47,268 nt of DNA from an uncultured Oscillospiraceae bacterium (GTDB taxonomy: Bacteria > Bacillota > Clostridia > Oscillospirales > Acutalibacteraceae). The stretch covers positions 1 through 47,268 of the forward strand of contig URYX01000001.1 in the NCBI GenBank assembly GCA_900552225.1, in the 5' to 3' direction. The notes beneath the pieces were generated by a model, which did not search any database, was not told the DNA's origin, and worked only from the letters and a program-made list of their open reading frames with translations. Of this stretch, positions 1 to 8,281 are shown one piece after another; positions within the stretch are counted from its first letter, which is position 1; the number at the start of each line of letters is the position of its first letter. Position numbers and translations under genes: made by a program.

Positions 1-849
1 ACCACGACCACCGGCAGCACCACGACCACAACCGCCGGTGAAACCACCACGACCGCCGAAAGCACCACGACCACGACGGAAAACACGACCGCGACGACCG
101 GGTCGAAGCACTACGTCGAGGGCAAAAAGCAGACCTGGAAGGCCCCGACCTATTTCACGACGATGGATCAGGACGGCGTCGGCAGCCGCTGGATCTATGA
201 GTATGCGTTCAACAAGGATTTCTCGGACATCCGGCCCATGGATCCGAACGGCAAGCTGTTCAAGAGCAGCGTCTGCATCGCCAATGAGACGGCTTCGCTG
301 GCCTCTCCGTGGAATACGGACCTGTACATCATGCCCGGTATGGCCAACCGCGGCACCGCCGAGGAGCCCGTATGGGTTCCCGTGGACGCCATCCAGACCT
401 TTGTGGCGTCGGTGGACGGCCGCCTGTCCGTGGACGCGAGCACGATCGTGCGCCGCTTCGGCAGCGCGGAATCCGGCACGGAGGCCACCTACACCGCGGA
501 ATACGCGATTTATCTGAACGATCAGAAGATCTGGCCGGCGGACGATGCCTGGGCCGTGGTCAGCAGCGAATGCGGCAACAAGCTGGAGGTGCCGGCGCTG
601 AACGACATCCGCGTTAAGAAGGGCGATCGGATGCGCTTTGCGGTAAATGCCGGCGCAGGCTCCAGCTTCAATGACCTGACCCAGTGGTATGTCACGGTTC
701 ACGAGACCGAGCTGATCGAGACCGACGACCCGAACGCTCCGGATATCCCGGCCGGCGATATGCTGCCGATCGGTGTGGCGGCGCTGTGCGTGGCGATGGC
801 TGCGGCGGCCGCGATCCTGGTGTCCGGCAAAAAGGCAAAGGCGCAGTAA
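1..849 (+). CDS. Secreted, C-terminally membrane-anchored protein with Thr-rich linker (5' partial)
   Basis: The reading frame is open from base 1, so the start lies outside the window. The first ~35 codons are a low-complexity Thr-rich linker (runs of TTTT with Gly, Ala, Glu). A globular region follows and contains YLNDQKIWP, a GDRMRF motif and QWYVTV. A hydrophobic segment of ~20 residues and a short basic tail (KKAKAQ) end the protein, which fits a type I membrane anchor; there is no LPXTG. The globular region is clearly homologous to the next gene (YLND.KIWP..DAWA, then KGD..RF, then WYVTV). That pattern resembles beta-sandwich modules I recall from glycan-active proteins of Clostridia, so a surface carbohydrate-binding role is possible but unproven. 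Thr-rich linkers in such proteins usually hold a domain away from the membrane. Confidence 0.75.
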   Translation, partial: TTTTGSTTTTTAGETTTTAESTTTTTENTTATTGSKHYVEGKKQTWKAPTYFTTMDQDGVGSRWIYEYAFNKDFSDIRPMDPNGKLFKSSVCIANETASLASPWNTDLYIMPGMANRGTAEEPVWVPVDAIQTFVASVDGRLSVDASTIVRRFGSAESGTEATYTAEYAIYLNDQKIWPADDAWAVVSSECGNKLEVPALNDIRVKKGDRMRFAVNAGAGSSFNDLTQWYVTVHETELIETDDPNAPDIPAGDMLPIGVAALCVAMAAAAAILVSGKKAKAQ

Positions 850-886
850 ACCGAACAGGTCCCGTGCCGGTGTGCGGGAGCGGGAA

Positions 887-915
887 TGCAGGGGAGCGGT
901 TGCGGTTCCCCTGCA
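887..915 (+). terminator. Intergenic hairpin, possible weak terminator
   Basis: A 9-bp stem (TGCAGGGGA with TCCCCTGCA) encloses an 11-base loop between the two paralogous surface-protein genes. Only a pyrimidine-rich tail (CCTCTCCTTTCTCC) follows rather than a clean T-run, so termination would be partial at best. It may instead protect or separate two segments of one transcript. Confidence 0.3.
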
Positions 916-975
916 CCTCTCCTTTCTCCCGGCCTGCGGCGCGGGCTCGGAATACGGCAGCACAGTAATCTCAAG

Positions 976-983
976 AAGGAGGA
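976..983 (+). promoter_or_regulatory. Ribosome binding site that sets a TTG start
   Basis: AAGGAGGA lies six bases before the TTG at 990. No ATG or GTG in this frame is well placed, and translation from the TTG gives an immediate signal peptide. The site therefore decides the start of the second surface protein. Confidence 0.8.
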
Positions 984-989
984 TTTTCC

Positions 990-1958
990 TTGAAACAGGT
1001 TTTCCGTAAGGTGGGGCTCCTGGCCCTGACCGTAACGCTGACGGCGTCCGCACTGCTGTCCGGAGCTGCAGCGGCCTCGGCGGCCGCGTTTGATCTCAGT
1101 CAGTACGAGGTGACGACATATAAGGCCCCGAGCTACAAGGCGAAGGACACCATGCAGGGCATCGGCACCGTCTGGCAGTATGAGTATTCCGAGGGCGAGC
1201 ACAGCCTCGACTTCAAGCCGACGACCAAGGTGCTCGGACTCTATGTTTCCCATAAGGACGAGGAGATGGAGGGTGGCAAGGGGCAGGCCGCCGGTCTGTT
1301 CAGCTACTGGGGCACCGATATCTACCTGGCACCCGGCTATCTGGCGGCGGGCAATGTACCGCTCAACGCGGTGCAGGTGTTCGTGGTGCCGGAGGACGGC
1401 TATGCCACCGTCAACTCCTGCGACATCATCCGCCACTATGGCAACGCGGACGACAACACGATGGACTGCGAGGTCGCGGTGTATCTCAACGACCGGAAGA
1501 TTTGGCCCGAGGGCGATGCCTGGGCCGCCGTCAATCCGCAGCTGACCCCGCCGAACACGCTGACCATGCCGCAGTTCGGCGACCTGGAGGTCCAAAAGGG
1601 CGATAAGATCCGCTTTGTGCTCGGGCCCGGGAACATGCAGTATGTTTCGTGGGATGACCCGGTCAAATGGTATGTGACGGTGGATCTGTACACGAAGAAG
1701 GCGGAGACCGATCCGCCGACGACCACAACCGAGGAGCCGACGACTACGACGGCCTCCGTCACCTCGACCACCGGAAAGGGCAGCACAACCGCCTCCGTCA
1801 CCAAAACGACCGGCAGCACCGCTTCTACGGCGGCGGCCGACGGCGAGGCCGAGTCCTCCCCCGTATGGCCCTGGATTGTCGGCGGTGTGGTGATCCTTGC
1901 GGCAGCGGGAGCCGCAGCAGCGGTAATCCTGATCCGTAAGAAGAAGGCAAAGACCTAA
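990..1958 (+). CDS. Secreted, membrane-anchored surface protein, paralogue of the preceding gene
   Basis: The 322-residue protein starts at a TTG with an ideal ribosome binding site. Residues 1-30 form a signal peptide (basic MKQVFRK, hydrophobic core, Ala-rich cleavage region). Residues ~35-230 are the globular domain shared with the upstream gene, including YLNDRKIWPEGDAWA, KGDKIRFV and KWYVTVD. Residues ~235-285 are a Thr/Ser-rich linker, followed by a membrane span (PWIVGGVVILAAAGAAAAV) and a basic RKKKAKT tail. The architecture is exposed domain, stalk, membrane anchor. The order differs from the paralogue: here the linker lies between the domain and the membrane, while in the paralogue the visible linker precedes the domain. 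Position just before a sugar-importer operon suggests ligand capture at the cell surface; that is inference. Confidence 0.8.
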   Translation: MKQVFRKVGLLALTVTLTASALLSGAAAASAAAFDLSQYEVTTYKAPSYKAKDTMQGIGTVWQYEYSEGEHSLDFKPTTKVLGLYVSHKDEEMEGGKGQAAGLFSYWGTDIYLAPGYLAAGNVPLNAVQVFVVPEDGYATVNSCDIIRHYGNADDNTMDCEVAVYLNDRKIWPEGDAWAAVNPQLTPPNTLTMPQFGDLEVQKGDKIRFVLGPGNMQYVSWDDPVKWYVTVDLYTKKAETDPPTTTTEEPTTTTASVTSTTGKGSTTASVTKTTGSTASTAAADGEAESSPVWPWIVGGVVILAAAGAAAAVILIRKKKAKT

Positions 1959-1995
1959 ACCGCCCGGGATACCCCGGAGCGTTGGGACACAATCC

Positions 1996-2024
1996 CCTCC
2001 CCGCCGCCCGGTGCGGCGGGGAGG
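1996..2024 (+). other. Perfect 12-bp GC-rich hairpin before the importer operon
   Basis: CCTCCCCGCCGC pairs perfectly with GCGGCGGGGAGG around a 5-base loop (CCGGT). No T-run follows, so it is not a standard terminator. It ends 22 bases before the start of the solute-binding-protein gene. Plausible roles are processing or stabilisation of the mRNA, or partial attenuation between the surface-protein gene and the importer genes. Confidence 0.5.
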
Positions 2025-2045
2025 AACGGCAGGGAAGGGCATGGC

Positions 2046-4895
2046 GTGATGATGAAACGGAAAATAATCGCAGGATTCCTCAGTGTGACTCTGACGCTGT
2101 GCCTGGCGGCGGGGCCGGCGGCCGCGCTGTCGGCGGAGGACCAGCCCTGCTCCGCGCCGCTGGAGAGCGGCAGCACGGCGGACTTCGCCTATACGGCCTA
2201 CCGGCAGCAATACGCACAGGCGGGATTCCCGCAGCGCGAGATTGCGGTGCCGCTGACGCAGGCGGAGGGCGGTGAGGCGACCCGCGTCCGGACGGACGGC
2301 GGGGAGGAGCGGGACGGCTGGCTGACACGGGAGGAGGAAACCGTGACCTGGCCGTTCACCGTGGCGGAGACTGGCTGGTACCGCCTGCAGATCTGCTACT
2401 TTACGGGCGGCGGCAGCGCCGTCATGGAGCGCGGGCTCCGCATTGACGGAGAGCAGCCGTTCAGTGAGGCGGAGGGCCTGTCCTTTTTCCGTATGTGGCA
2501 GGACGTGCCGGTCACCGACACCGTCGGGGACCATCGGTTCGCCGTGGACCGGCAGGGCAATGAGCGCCTGCCGGAGCAGACCGTGGCGGCGGACTGGAGC
2601 ACGGTGTGGGTGCGCGAAAGCAGCGGCATGGTGACCGAGCCGCTGTGCTTTTACCTGACGGCGGGCGAGCACACTCTGTCGCTCACCGCACTGCGGGAGG
2701 ATATGGTCATCGGAGCGATGACTTTCGGCCAGCCGGAGGAGCTTCCCTCCTATGAGGCCTACCGGCAGGCCCACGCGGCCGCGGCCGAGGTGCCGTCGTT
2801 TAGCTTCGTGCGGCAGGGCGAGGATTACCTGCGCAAATCGCATCAGGAAATCGTGCCGATCAATGACCGCACCTCGGCGGCCACGCAGCCGGCCTCCGCG
2901 TCGATTCTGTATCTGAATACGGTCGGCGGCTCGGGCTGGAGCGTAAACGGCATGTGGATCGAATGGGAGATCACGGTGCCGGAGGACGGACTGTACCGTC
3001 TGGCACTCCGCTACCGTCAGAATTTTTTGAGCGGCATGACCGCGAACCGGCGGCTGCGGCTGGACGGAGAGGTGCCGTTTGCCGAGGCGGAAACGCTGGA
3101 ATTTCCCTATCATAACGGATGGAAAAACAAGGTGCTCGGCGGAGAGGACGGCGACTGGCTGCTCTATCTGACCGCGGGCACCACCCACATACTGCGCCTG
3201 GAGTGCACGCTCGGAGCCTCGGCCCCGCTGCTGCAGACGGCGCAGGAGCTGGCCTCCTCCCTCAATACGGTGTACCGCCGGATGGTCATGTACATGGGCA
3301 GCGCGCCGGATACCAACCGCGACTACAAGGTGGAGGAGATTCTGCCGGAGGAGATGGCGGTGCTGGCGCGGAGCCGCGATCGGCTGACAGCCCTTTCGGA
3401 GGAGCTGATTGCCCTGTCCGGCGGCCGCGGCGATGCCAATGTGGCCATCGATAACCTCTGTGACGTATTGCAAAAAATGGTGAAGGATCCGCGGGACGTT
3501 CCGTCTCTGCTGACCACCTTCCGTGACTATATCGCCTCGCTGAGCACCTGGATTCAGACCCAGAGCAAGCAGGCACTCGAGATTGACTGGCTGGCGCTGC
3601 TCGGGCATGACGATGCGCCGCCGGAGGAATCGGCGGGCTTTTTCCGCAGCCTCTCCTTCGGCTTCCGGTCGTTCCTGTCCTCCTTCGTGACGGATTATTC
3701 CATGATGCTCGGGGAGGAGTCGGATGAGACCATCGAGGTGTGGATTGCCTCGGGACGCGATCAGGCGCAGATTCTGAAGGAGCTGGTGATGAACCGCTTC
3801 AGCACGGAATACGGCATCGGCGTCAACCTGAAGCTCGTCAGCGGACAGCTGCTGCTCGCCACCATGGCGGGCGAGGGCCCGGACGTGGCGCTCGGCCAGA
3901 GCTCCGCCGACGTGATGAATTTTGCCCTGCGGCATGCCCTGCAGAGCATAGAGCAGTATGATGGCTTTGAGACGCTGCGGCAGGAGTTCTCCGACGAGGC
4001 GTTTGTGCCGCTCTCGTGGGGAGAGCAGGTATACGCCCTGCCCGAGCAGCAGACCTATCCGCTGCTGTTTTACCGCTCGGATGTATTGAACGAGCTCGGG
4101 CTGCCGCTGCCCTCCTCCTGGCAGGAGCTGTACACGGTCATCGGTGAGCTGCAGAAGAATAACCTGCAGTTCGGCTATCCGACCGGGCTCTACGGCTACG
4201 CGACGATGCTCTATCAGCAGGGCGAGCAGCTGTACGAGCCGGACGGCGCACAGAGCCGTCTCAGCGGCCGCACGGCGGTGGAGACCTTCAAGGAGTGGGT
4301 ACGGCTGTATACGAACTACGGGATTCCGGTGGAATACGACGCCTCCAACCGGTTTCGCTCCGGCGAGATGCCGCTGCTGATTGCCGATTATACGCTGTAT
4401 AACACGCTGTCGGTATTCGCACCGGAAATCCGCGGTCAGTGGGGCTTTATGGTGCTTCCCGGCGTGCAGGAGGCCGAGCGCGTGAACCGCTCCTCCGCCT
4501 CGGCGGTGACGGGCTGCGTGATGATCGGCCAGAGCGGGCATAAGGAGGCCGCGTGGACGTTCATGAAGTGGTGGGCCTCGGCCGATACGCAGGCGCGCTA
4601 CGGCAGCCGCCTGGAGGCGGTGCTCGGCACGTCCGCGCGCTATGCCGCCGCCAACAACACCGCCCTGCGGCAGCTCTCCTGGACCGCCTCGGAGCTGCGG
4701 GTGCTGGAGACCCAGCGGTCGTGGGTGCACGGAATCCCGGAGGTGCCCGGCTCCTATTACACCTCCCGCCATCTGGACAACGCCTTCCGGCGTGTCGTCA
4801 ACTACGGCGAGGACGAGCGCAAAACACTGATCGAGTACGCTCAGGTGATCGACGAGGAAATTCGCTATAAACGGCGGGAGCTGAGGCTCTCATAA
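2046..4895 (+). CDS. Extracellular solute-binding protein 1 with two N-terminal beta-sandwich modules
   Basis: The protein has 949 residues, about twice the usual length of a sugar-binding protein. Residues 1-30 are a signal peptide ending in an Ala-rich type I cleavage site. No lipobox cysteine is present, unusual for a Gram-positive binding protein. Residues ~95-230 and ~285-390 look like a duplicated beta-sandwich module: each has a TVxExGxYRL strand and an LRxDGExPFxEAExLxF signature. Residues ~395-560 are mostly helical. Residues ~560-940 match the SBP_bac_1 family (GPDVALG, LLFYRSDVLNELGLPLPSSWQEL, a late MKWW). Starts at GTG 2046, ATG 2049 and ATG 2052 are all possible after the AAGGG site at 2035-2039. 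It is the first gene of a close-packed importer operon and presumably feeds the two permeases just downstream. The module functions are inferred. Confidence 0.85.
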   Translation: MMMKRKIIAGFLSVTLTLCLAAGPAAALSAEDQPCSAPLESGSTADFAYTAYRQQYAQAGFPQREIAVPLTQAEGGEATRVRTDGGEERDGWLTREEETVTWPFTVAETGWYRLQICYFTGGGSAVMERGLRIDGEQPFSEAEGLSFFRMWQDVPVTDTVGDHRFAVDRQGNERLPEQTVAADWSTVWVRESSGMVTEPLCFYLTAGEHTLSLTALREDMVIGAMTFGQPEELPSYEAYRQAHAAAAEVPSFSFVRQGEDYLRKSHQEIVPINDRTSAATQPASASILYLNTVGGSGWSVNGMWIEWEITVPEDGLYRLALRYRQNFLSGMTANRRLRLDGEVPFAEAETLEFPYHNGWKNKVLGGEDGDWLLYLTAGTTHILRLECTLGASAPLLQTAQELASSLNTVYRRMVMYMGSAPDTNRDYKVEEILPEEMAVLARSRDRLTALSEELIALSGGRGDANVAIDNLCDVLQKMVKDPRDVPSLLTTFRDYIASLSTWIQTQSKQALEIDWLALLGHDDAPPEESAGFFRSLSFGFRSFLSSFVTDYSMMLGEESDETIEVWIASGRDQAQILKELVMNRFSTEYGIGVNLKLVSGQLLLATMAGEGPDVALGQSSADVMNFALRHALQSIEQYDGFETLRQEFSDEAFVPLSWGEQVYALPEQQTYPLLFYRSDVLNELGLPLPSSWQELYTVIGELQKNNLQFGYPTGLYGYATMLYQQGEQLYEPDGAQSRLSGRTAVETFKEWVRLYTNYGIPVEYDASNRFRSGEMPLLIADYTLYNTLSVFAPEIRGQWGFMVLPGVQEAERVNRSSASAVTGCVMIGQSGHKEAAWTFMKWWASADTQARYGSRLEAVLGTSARYAAANNTALRQLSWTASELRVLETQRSWVHGIPEVPGSYYTSRHLDNAFRRVVNYGEDERKTLIEYAQVIDEEIRYKRRELRLS

Positions 4896-4913
4896 GGAAA
4901 GGGGTGACCGGCC

Positions 4914-5810
4914 ATGTGGTCTTATTTGCGAGGGTATCTCAAGACCCACGGGATTTATTACCTGTTTATACTTCCCTTCCTGGTTCTGTTCTGTATTTTT
5001 ACGGTAGCTCCTGTGCTGACTTCGATTTTTTACAGCTTTACCTACTATAACATTCTGGAGGCCCCGCAGTTTCTGTGGGCGGATAACTACGTGCGCCTGT
5101 TTACGCAGGATACGGTGTTCCTGACGGCCATCAAGAATACTCTGCTGATTGCGCTGGTGACGGGGCCGGTGAGCTACCTGCTCTGCTTCTTCCTGGCGTG
5201 GATGATCAACGACCTGAAGCCGCGGATGCGGGCGGTGCTGACGCTCTGCTTCTACGCCCCCTCCATCACGAGCTCAGTGTACGTGGTGTGGACCTACGTC
5301 TTCAGCGGCGACCGCTACGGCCTGCTGAACAGCGTGCTGCTGCGGCTGAACCTCATCGACACCCCGATTCTGTATCTGAAGAATCCGGATTACATGATGA
5401 TGGTGGTCATCATCGTGTCGCTGTGGATGAGCATCGGCACCAGCTTCCTGGCGTTCGTGGCCGGCTTTCAGGGCCTCGATAAGACGCTGTACGAGGCGGG
5501 CGCCGTGGAGGGTGTCAAAAACCGGTGGCAGGAGCTGTGGTATATCACGCTGCCGATGATGCGGCCTCAGCTGATGTTCGGTGCCGTGATGCAGATCAGC
5601 GCCGCCTTCTCGGTCGGCGCGGTGGCGGATGCCCTGGTGGGCTTCCCCAGCGTGGATTACGCCACGCATACGGTGATGAATCACCTGATCGACTACGGCA
5701 ATATCCGGTTTGAGCTCGGCTATGCCTCGGCCATTGCCACGGTGCTGTTTTTCATGACGGTCGGCACCAACGAGGTCATCAACAAGCTGCTCAGCAAAGT
5801 GGGAAAGTGA
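4914..5810 (+). CDS. Sugar ABC transporter permease 1a (CUT1, MalF/LplB type)
   Basis: A 298-residue inner-membrane permease with about six transmembrane helices. The EAA loop that docks the ATPase is visible as YEAGAVEGVKNRWQELWYI followed by LPMMRP. N-terminal residues (YYLFILPFLVLFCIFTVAPV) match the first helix of the MalF/LplB branch of CUT1 importers. A GGAAAGGGG site lies 18 bases after the binding-protein stop and directs the ATG. It would form a heterodimer with the next gene and receive substrate from binding protein 1. No ATP-binding subunit is encoded anywhere in the window, so a shared MsmX-like ATPase from elsewhere is expected; that is known for many CUT1 systems in Firmicutes. 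Confidence 0.92.
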   Translation: MWSYLRGYLKTHGIYYLFILPFLVLFCIFTVAPVLTSIFYSFTYYNILEAPQFLWADNYVRLFTQDTVFLTAIKNTLLIALVTGPVSYLLCFFLAWMINDLKPRMRAVLTLCFYAPSITSSVYVVWTYVFSGDRYGLLNSVLLRLNLIDTPILYLKNPDYMMMVVIIVSLWMSIGTSFLAFVAGFQGLDKTLYEAGAVEGVKNRWQELWYITLPMMRPQLMFGAVMQISAAFSVGAVADALVGFPSVDYATHTVMNHLIDYGNIRFELGYASAIATVLFFMTVGTNEVINKLLSKVGK

Positions 5811-5831
5811 ACGGAAAACGGAGGGATCCAG

Positions 5832-6737
5832 GTGAAAAAGGATAAAGCAACCGCCTCTGTGCGGCGGCCGGGACGACGGCTGCTGCATCATTTCCGGGTG
5901 GGACACGGCAACCGTTCGCTCGGCGGCAATCTGTGCATGGGCCTGTTTCTGCTGCTGATGGCGGTGTTTATGGTGTTTCCGCTGGTTTATACCGTCTGCA
6001 ACGCCTTCAAGCCGCTGAGCGAGCTGTTTCTGTTTCCGCCGCGCTTCTTCGTGCGCAACCCGACGCTGCAGAATTTCATCGATCTCGGCAATCTGGTGTC
6101 CTCCTCCTGGGTGCCGTTTTCACGCTACCTGTTCAACACGGTATTTATCGCGGCGGCCGGCACGGCGGGACACGTGTTTGTATCGGCCCACGCGGCCTAT
6201 GCGCTGGCCAACAATAAGTTTGCCGGCTCGCGCTTTATCTTCAAGGTGATCGTGCTGTCGCTGATGTTTTCGTCGGCGGTGACCGCGGTGCCGAGCTACC
6301 TGATCCTGGCGGACTTCGGCTGGATCGACAGCTACGCGGCCGTGATCGTGCCGGCCTTCAGCAGCAGCCTCGGCGTCTACCTGCTCAAGCAGTTTATGGA
6401 GGGAGTTCACCCGGCTCTGCTCGAATCGGCCCGCATGGACGGTGCCGGCGAGTTCCGGGTGCTGTGGAGGATCGTGATGCCGATCGTGCGGCCGGCCTGG
6501 CTGACGCTGATCATTCTGATGGTGCAGAACCTGTGGAACAGCAACAGCGGCTATATCTTTTCGGAGCAGCTCAAGACCCTGACCGGAGCGCTCAATCAGA
6601 TCGTGGCCGGCGGCATTGCCCGCGCCGGAACGGCCGGCGCCGCTTCTCTGTTTATGATGATTGTGCCGATTACGGTATTTGTGGTAACGCAGTCCAACGT
6701 CATCGAGACGATGGGTACCTCCGGCATGAAGGATTGA
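5832..6737 (+). CDS. Sugar ABC transporter permease 1b (CUT1, MalG/LplC type)
   Basis: A 301-residue permease starting at GTG with a GGAGGGAT ribosome site. The N-terminal ~30 residues are basic and cytoplasmic, followed by the MalG-family helix with VFPLVYTVCNAFKPLSELF. The EAA loop reads LESARMDGAGEFRVLWRIV followed by MPIVRP. It is the partner of the permease 21 bases upstream and forms the second half of the translocation channel. The tail (IETMGTSGMKD) matches the C-terminus common to the LplC/YtcP branch, whose best-known members import oligosaccharides such as those from rhamnogalacturonan. Substrate here is inferred from the neighbouring hydrolases. Confidence 0.92.
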   Translation: MKKDKATASVRRPGRRLLHHFRVGHGNRSLGGNLCMGLFLLLMAVFMVFPLVYTVCNAFKPLSELFLFPPRFFVRNPTLQNFIDLGNLVSSSWVPFSRYLFNTVFIAAAGTAGHVFVSAHAAYALANNKFAGSRFIFKVIVLSLMFSSAVTAVPSYLILADFGWIDSYAAVIVPAFSSSLGVYLLKQFMEGVHPALLESARMDGAGEFRVLWRIVMPIVRPAWLTLIILMVQNLWNSNSGYIFSEQLKTLTGALNQIVAGGIARAGTAGAASLFMMIVPITVFVVTQSNVIETMGTSGMKD

Positions 6738-6780
6738 GAACGCACCGTAGGATACGGCAGCGAGGGAAAGGACGGTCGGC

Positions 6781-8262
6781 GTGAAACGATACAGAGGAAT
6801 AGCCGCGGTGCTGTCGGCACTGGTGCTTTGTGTGACCGGCGCGGTGGGAGCCCGGGCGGTGGCCTACGACAGCTATATCTATGAAAAGGAAACGGGAAAG
6901 GCCCTGCGTGCGCCGACGGCCATGGTCCCGGAGCTCTGCCTCAACGGCAATACCTATGCCATGTCACTGTTCCGCAACCCGGAGGACGCGGCGGTGGACG
7001 GCGAGGGCCGGGTGTATATTCTGGATTCCGGCAACAGCCGGGTGGTGTGCCTGTCGCCGGAGCTGGAGCTCCTGTGGACGCTGACCCGCCCGGAGGGGAA
7101 CGGGAGCTTTACCGATGCCCGGGGCCTGTTTGTGGGCAACGGTATGCTGTATATCGCGGACACGGGGCATGCCCGGGTGCTGCAGTACCCGCTGCCGCAG
7201 TCGCAGGAGGAGGCGGACGCGGCGCTGCCGCTCATCCTGGCTCCGAAAAATCTCCTGGTGGAGAACGACACGGGCTTTAAGCCGACCAAGCTGGTGGCGG
7301 ACAGTCAGGGCCGCCTGTTCATCGTGACCGAGGGCGTGTACGAGGGACTGGTGGAGCTGGCCTCCGACGGAGAATTCCTGGCCTATGTCGGTGCCAACCG
7401 CGTCAAAATGTCGCTGCTTGATCAGATCTGGCGGCTGTTTTCCACCGAAGCCCAGTGGCGGGCCAGCGAAAAATTTGTGCCGGTGGAGTTCAGCAACGTC
7501 TGCATGGACAGTGAGGGCTTTATCTTCACCACCTCGCGCGGCACCTCGGGAGACGAGATGCCGATCCGCCGCCTGAACCTGAGCGGCAGCGACGTGCTGA
7601 AGAACGCGGAGGACGAGGTCAGGCTCGGAGATGCCGATCTGCCGTCCCAGGCGGCTGCCACCTATTTCGGAGACGTGGCGGCGGGCCCCTACGGAATGTT
7701 CGCCGGGCTCGACCGGACCCGCGGACGCGTCTTTGTGTATAACGCGGATGTGCGGCTGCTGTTTGAATTCGGCGGCTCGGGCAGCCAGAACGGCACCTTC
7801 CAGAATCCGGTGGCGCTGCTGTGGCTGCAGGACGGACGGATGGCGGTGCTCGACCGCCTGACGGGCAACCTGACCGTGTTCCGCCCGACCGCCTACGGGG
7901 AGCTGGTGCTGTCCACCGCCTACTACGAGGACATCGGAGACTATACGGCCTCGGCCGAGGCCTATACGCGCATCCTGACCATGAACGCCAACAGCGAGAT
8001 TGCCTATGTCGGCGTGGGAGAGCAGTATTACCGCCAGGGAAACTACAAGGAGGCCATGCGCTGCTATCAGCTCGGCAACGACACCAAGTCCTATTCCAAG
8101 GCCTTTGTCAAGGAGCGGCAGAAAACGCTGAGCGTGGTCATTCCGTTCGTAATCGGTGCGCTGCTGCTGGCGGCCCTCGCCGCCATCGTGTCGGCGGTGG
8201 TGAAAAAGGTGCGGGAGCTGCGCGAGAGCGTGCGGAAGATCCGGAATATGCAGAAGCGGTGA
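6781..8262 (+). CDS. Secreted NHL-repeat/TPR protein with C-terminal membrane anchor
   Basis: The 493-residue product starts at GTG. Residues 1-28 are a signal peptide (cleavage near ARA-VAYD). Residues ~60-385 are NHL/six-bladed propeller-like, with repeated units such as PEDAAVDGEGRVYILDSGNS and DARGLFVGNGMLYIADTG. Residues ~390-440 contain TPR-like helices (YTASAEAYTRILTMNANSE, then YYRQGNYKEAMRCYQLGND). A hydrophobic span near 455-478 (VVIPFVIGALLLAALAAIV) and a basic tail put the propeller outside the cell. It lies between the first permease pair and the Yip1/DUF5696 genes, a gene order I recall, unverified, from Paenibacillus-like genomes. No enzyme motif is seen; a scaffold or sensor role near the importers is a guess. 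Confidence 0.8.
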   Translation: MKRYRGIAAVLSALVLCVTGAVGARAVAYDSYIYEKETGKALRAPTAMVPELCLNGNTYAMSLFRNPEDAAVDGEGRVYILDSGNSRVVCLSPELELLWTLTRPEGNGSFTDARGLFVGNGMLYIADTGHARVLQYPLPQSQEEADAALPLILAPKNLLVENDTGFKPTKLVADSQGRLFIVTEGVYEGLVELASDGEFLAYVGANRVKMSLLDQIWRLFSTEAQWRASEKFVPVEFSNVCMDSEGFIFTTSRGTSGDEMPIRRLNLSGSDVLKNAEDEVRLGDADLPSQAAATYFGDVAAGPYGMFAGLDRTRGRVFVYNADVRLLFEFGGSGSQNGTFQNPVALLWLQDGRMAVLDRLTGNLTVFRPTAYGELVLSTAYYEDIGDYTASAEAYTRILTMNANSEIAYVGVGEQYYRQGNYKEAMRCYQLGNDTKSYSKAFVKERQKTLSVVIPFVIGALLLAALAAIVSAVVKKVRELRESVRKIRNMQKR

Positions 8263-8281
8263 GGGAAGGAGACGGTGTACG

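Noticed and set aside
1..110. Tandem repeat or CRISPR-like array at the left edge
   Set aside because: The repetition is ACC/ACG codon usage in a Thr-rich linker and stays in frame with the protein; there are no spacers.
699..4772. A 1357-codon open frame antisense to the first importer genes
   Set aside because: It runs opposite to well-supported genes, has no ribosome site or recognisable domain, and has the Arg/His/Gln-rich composition produced by GC-rich codons read backwards.
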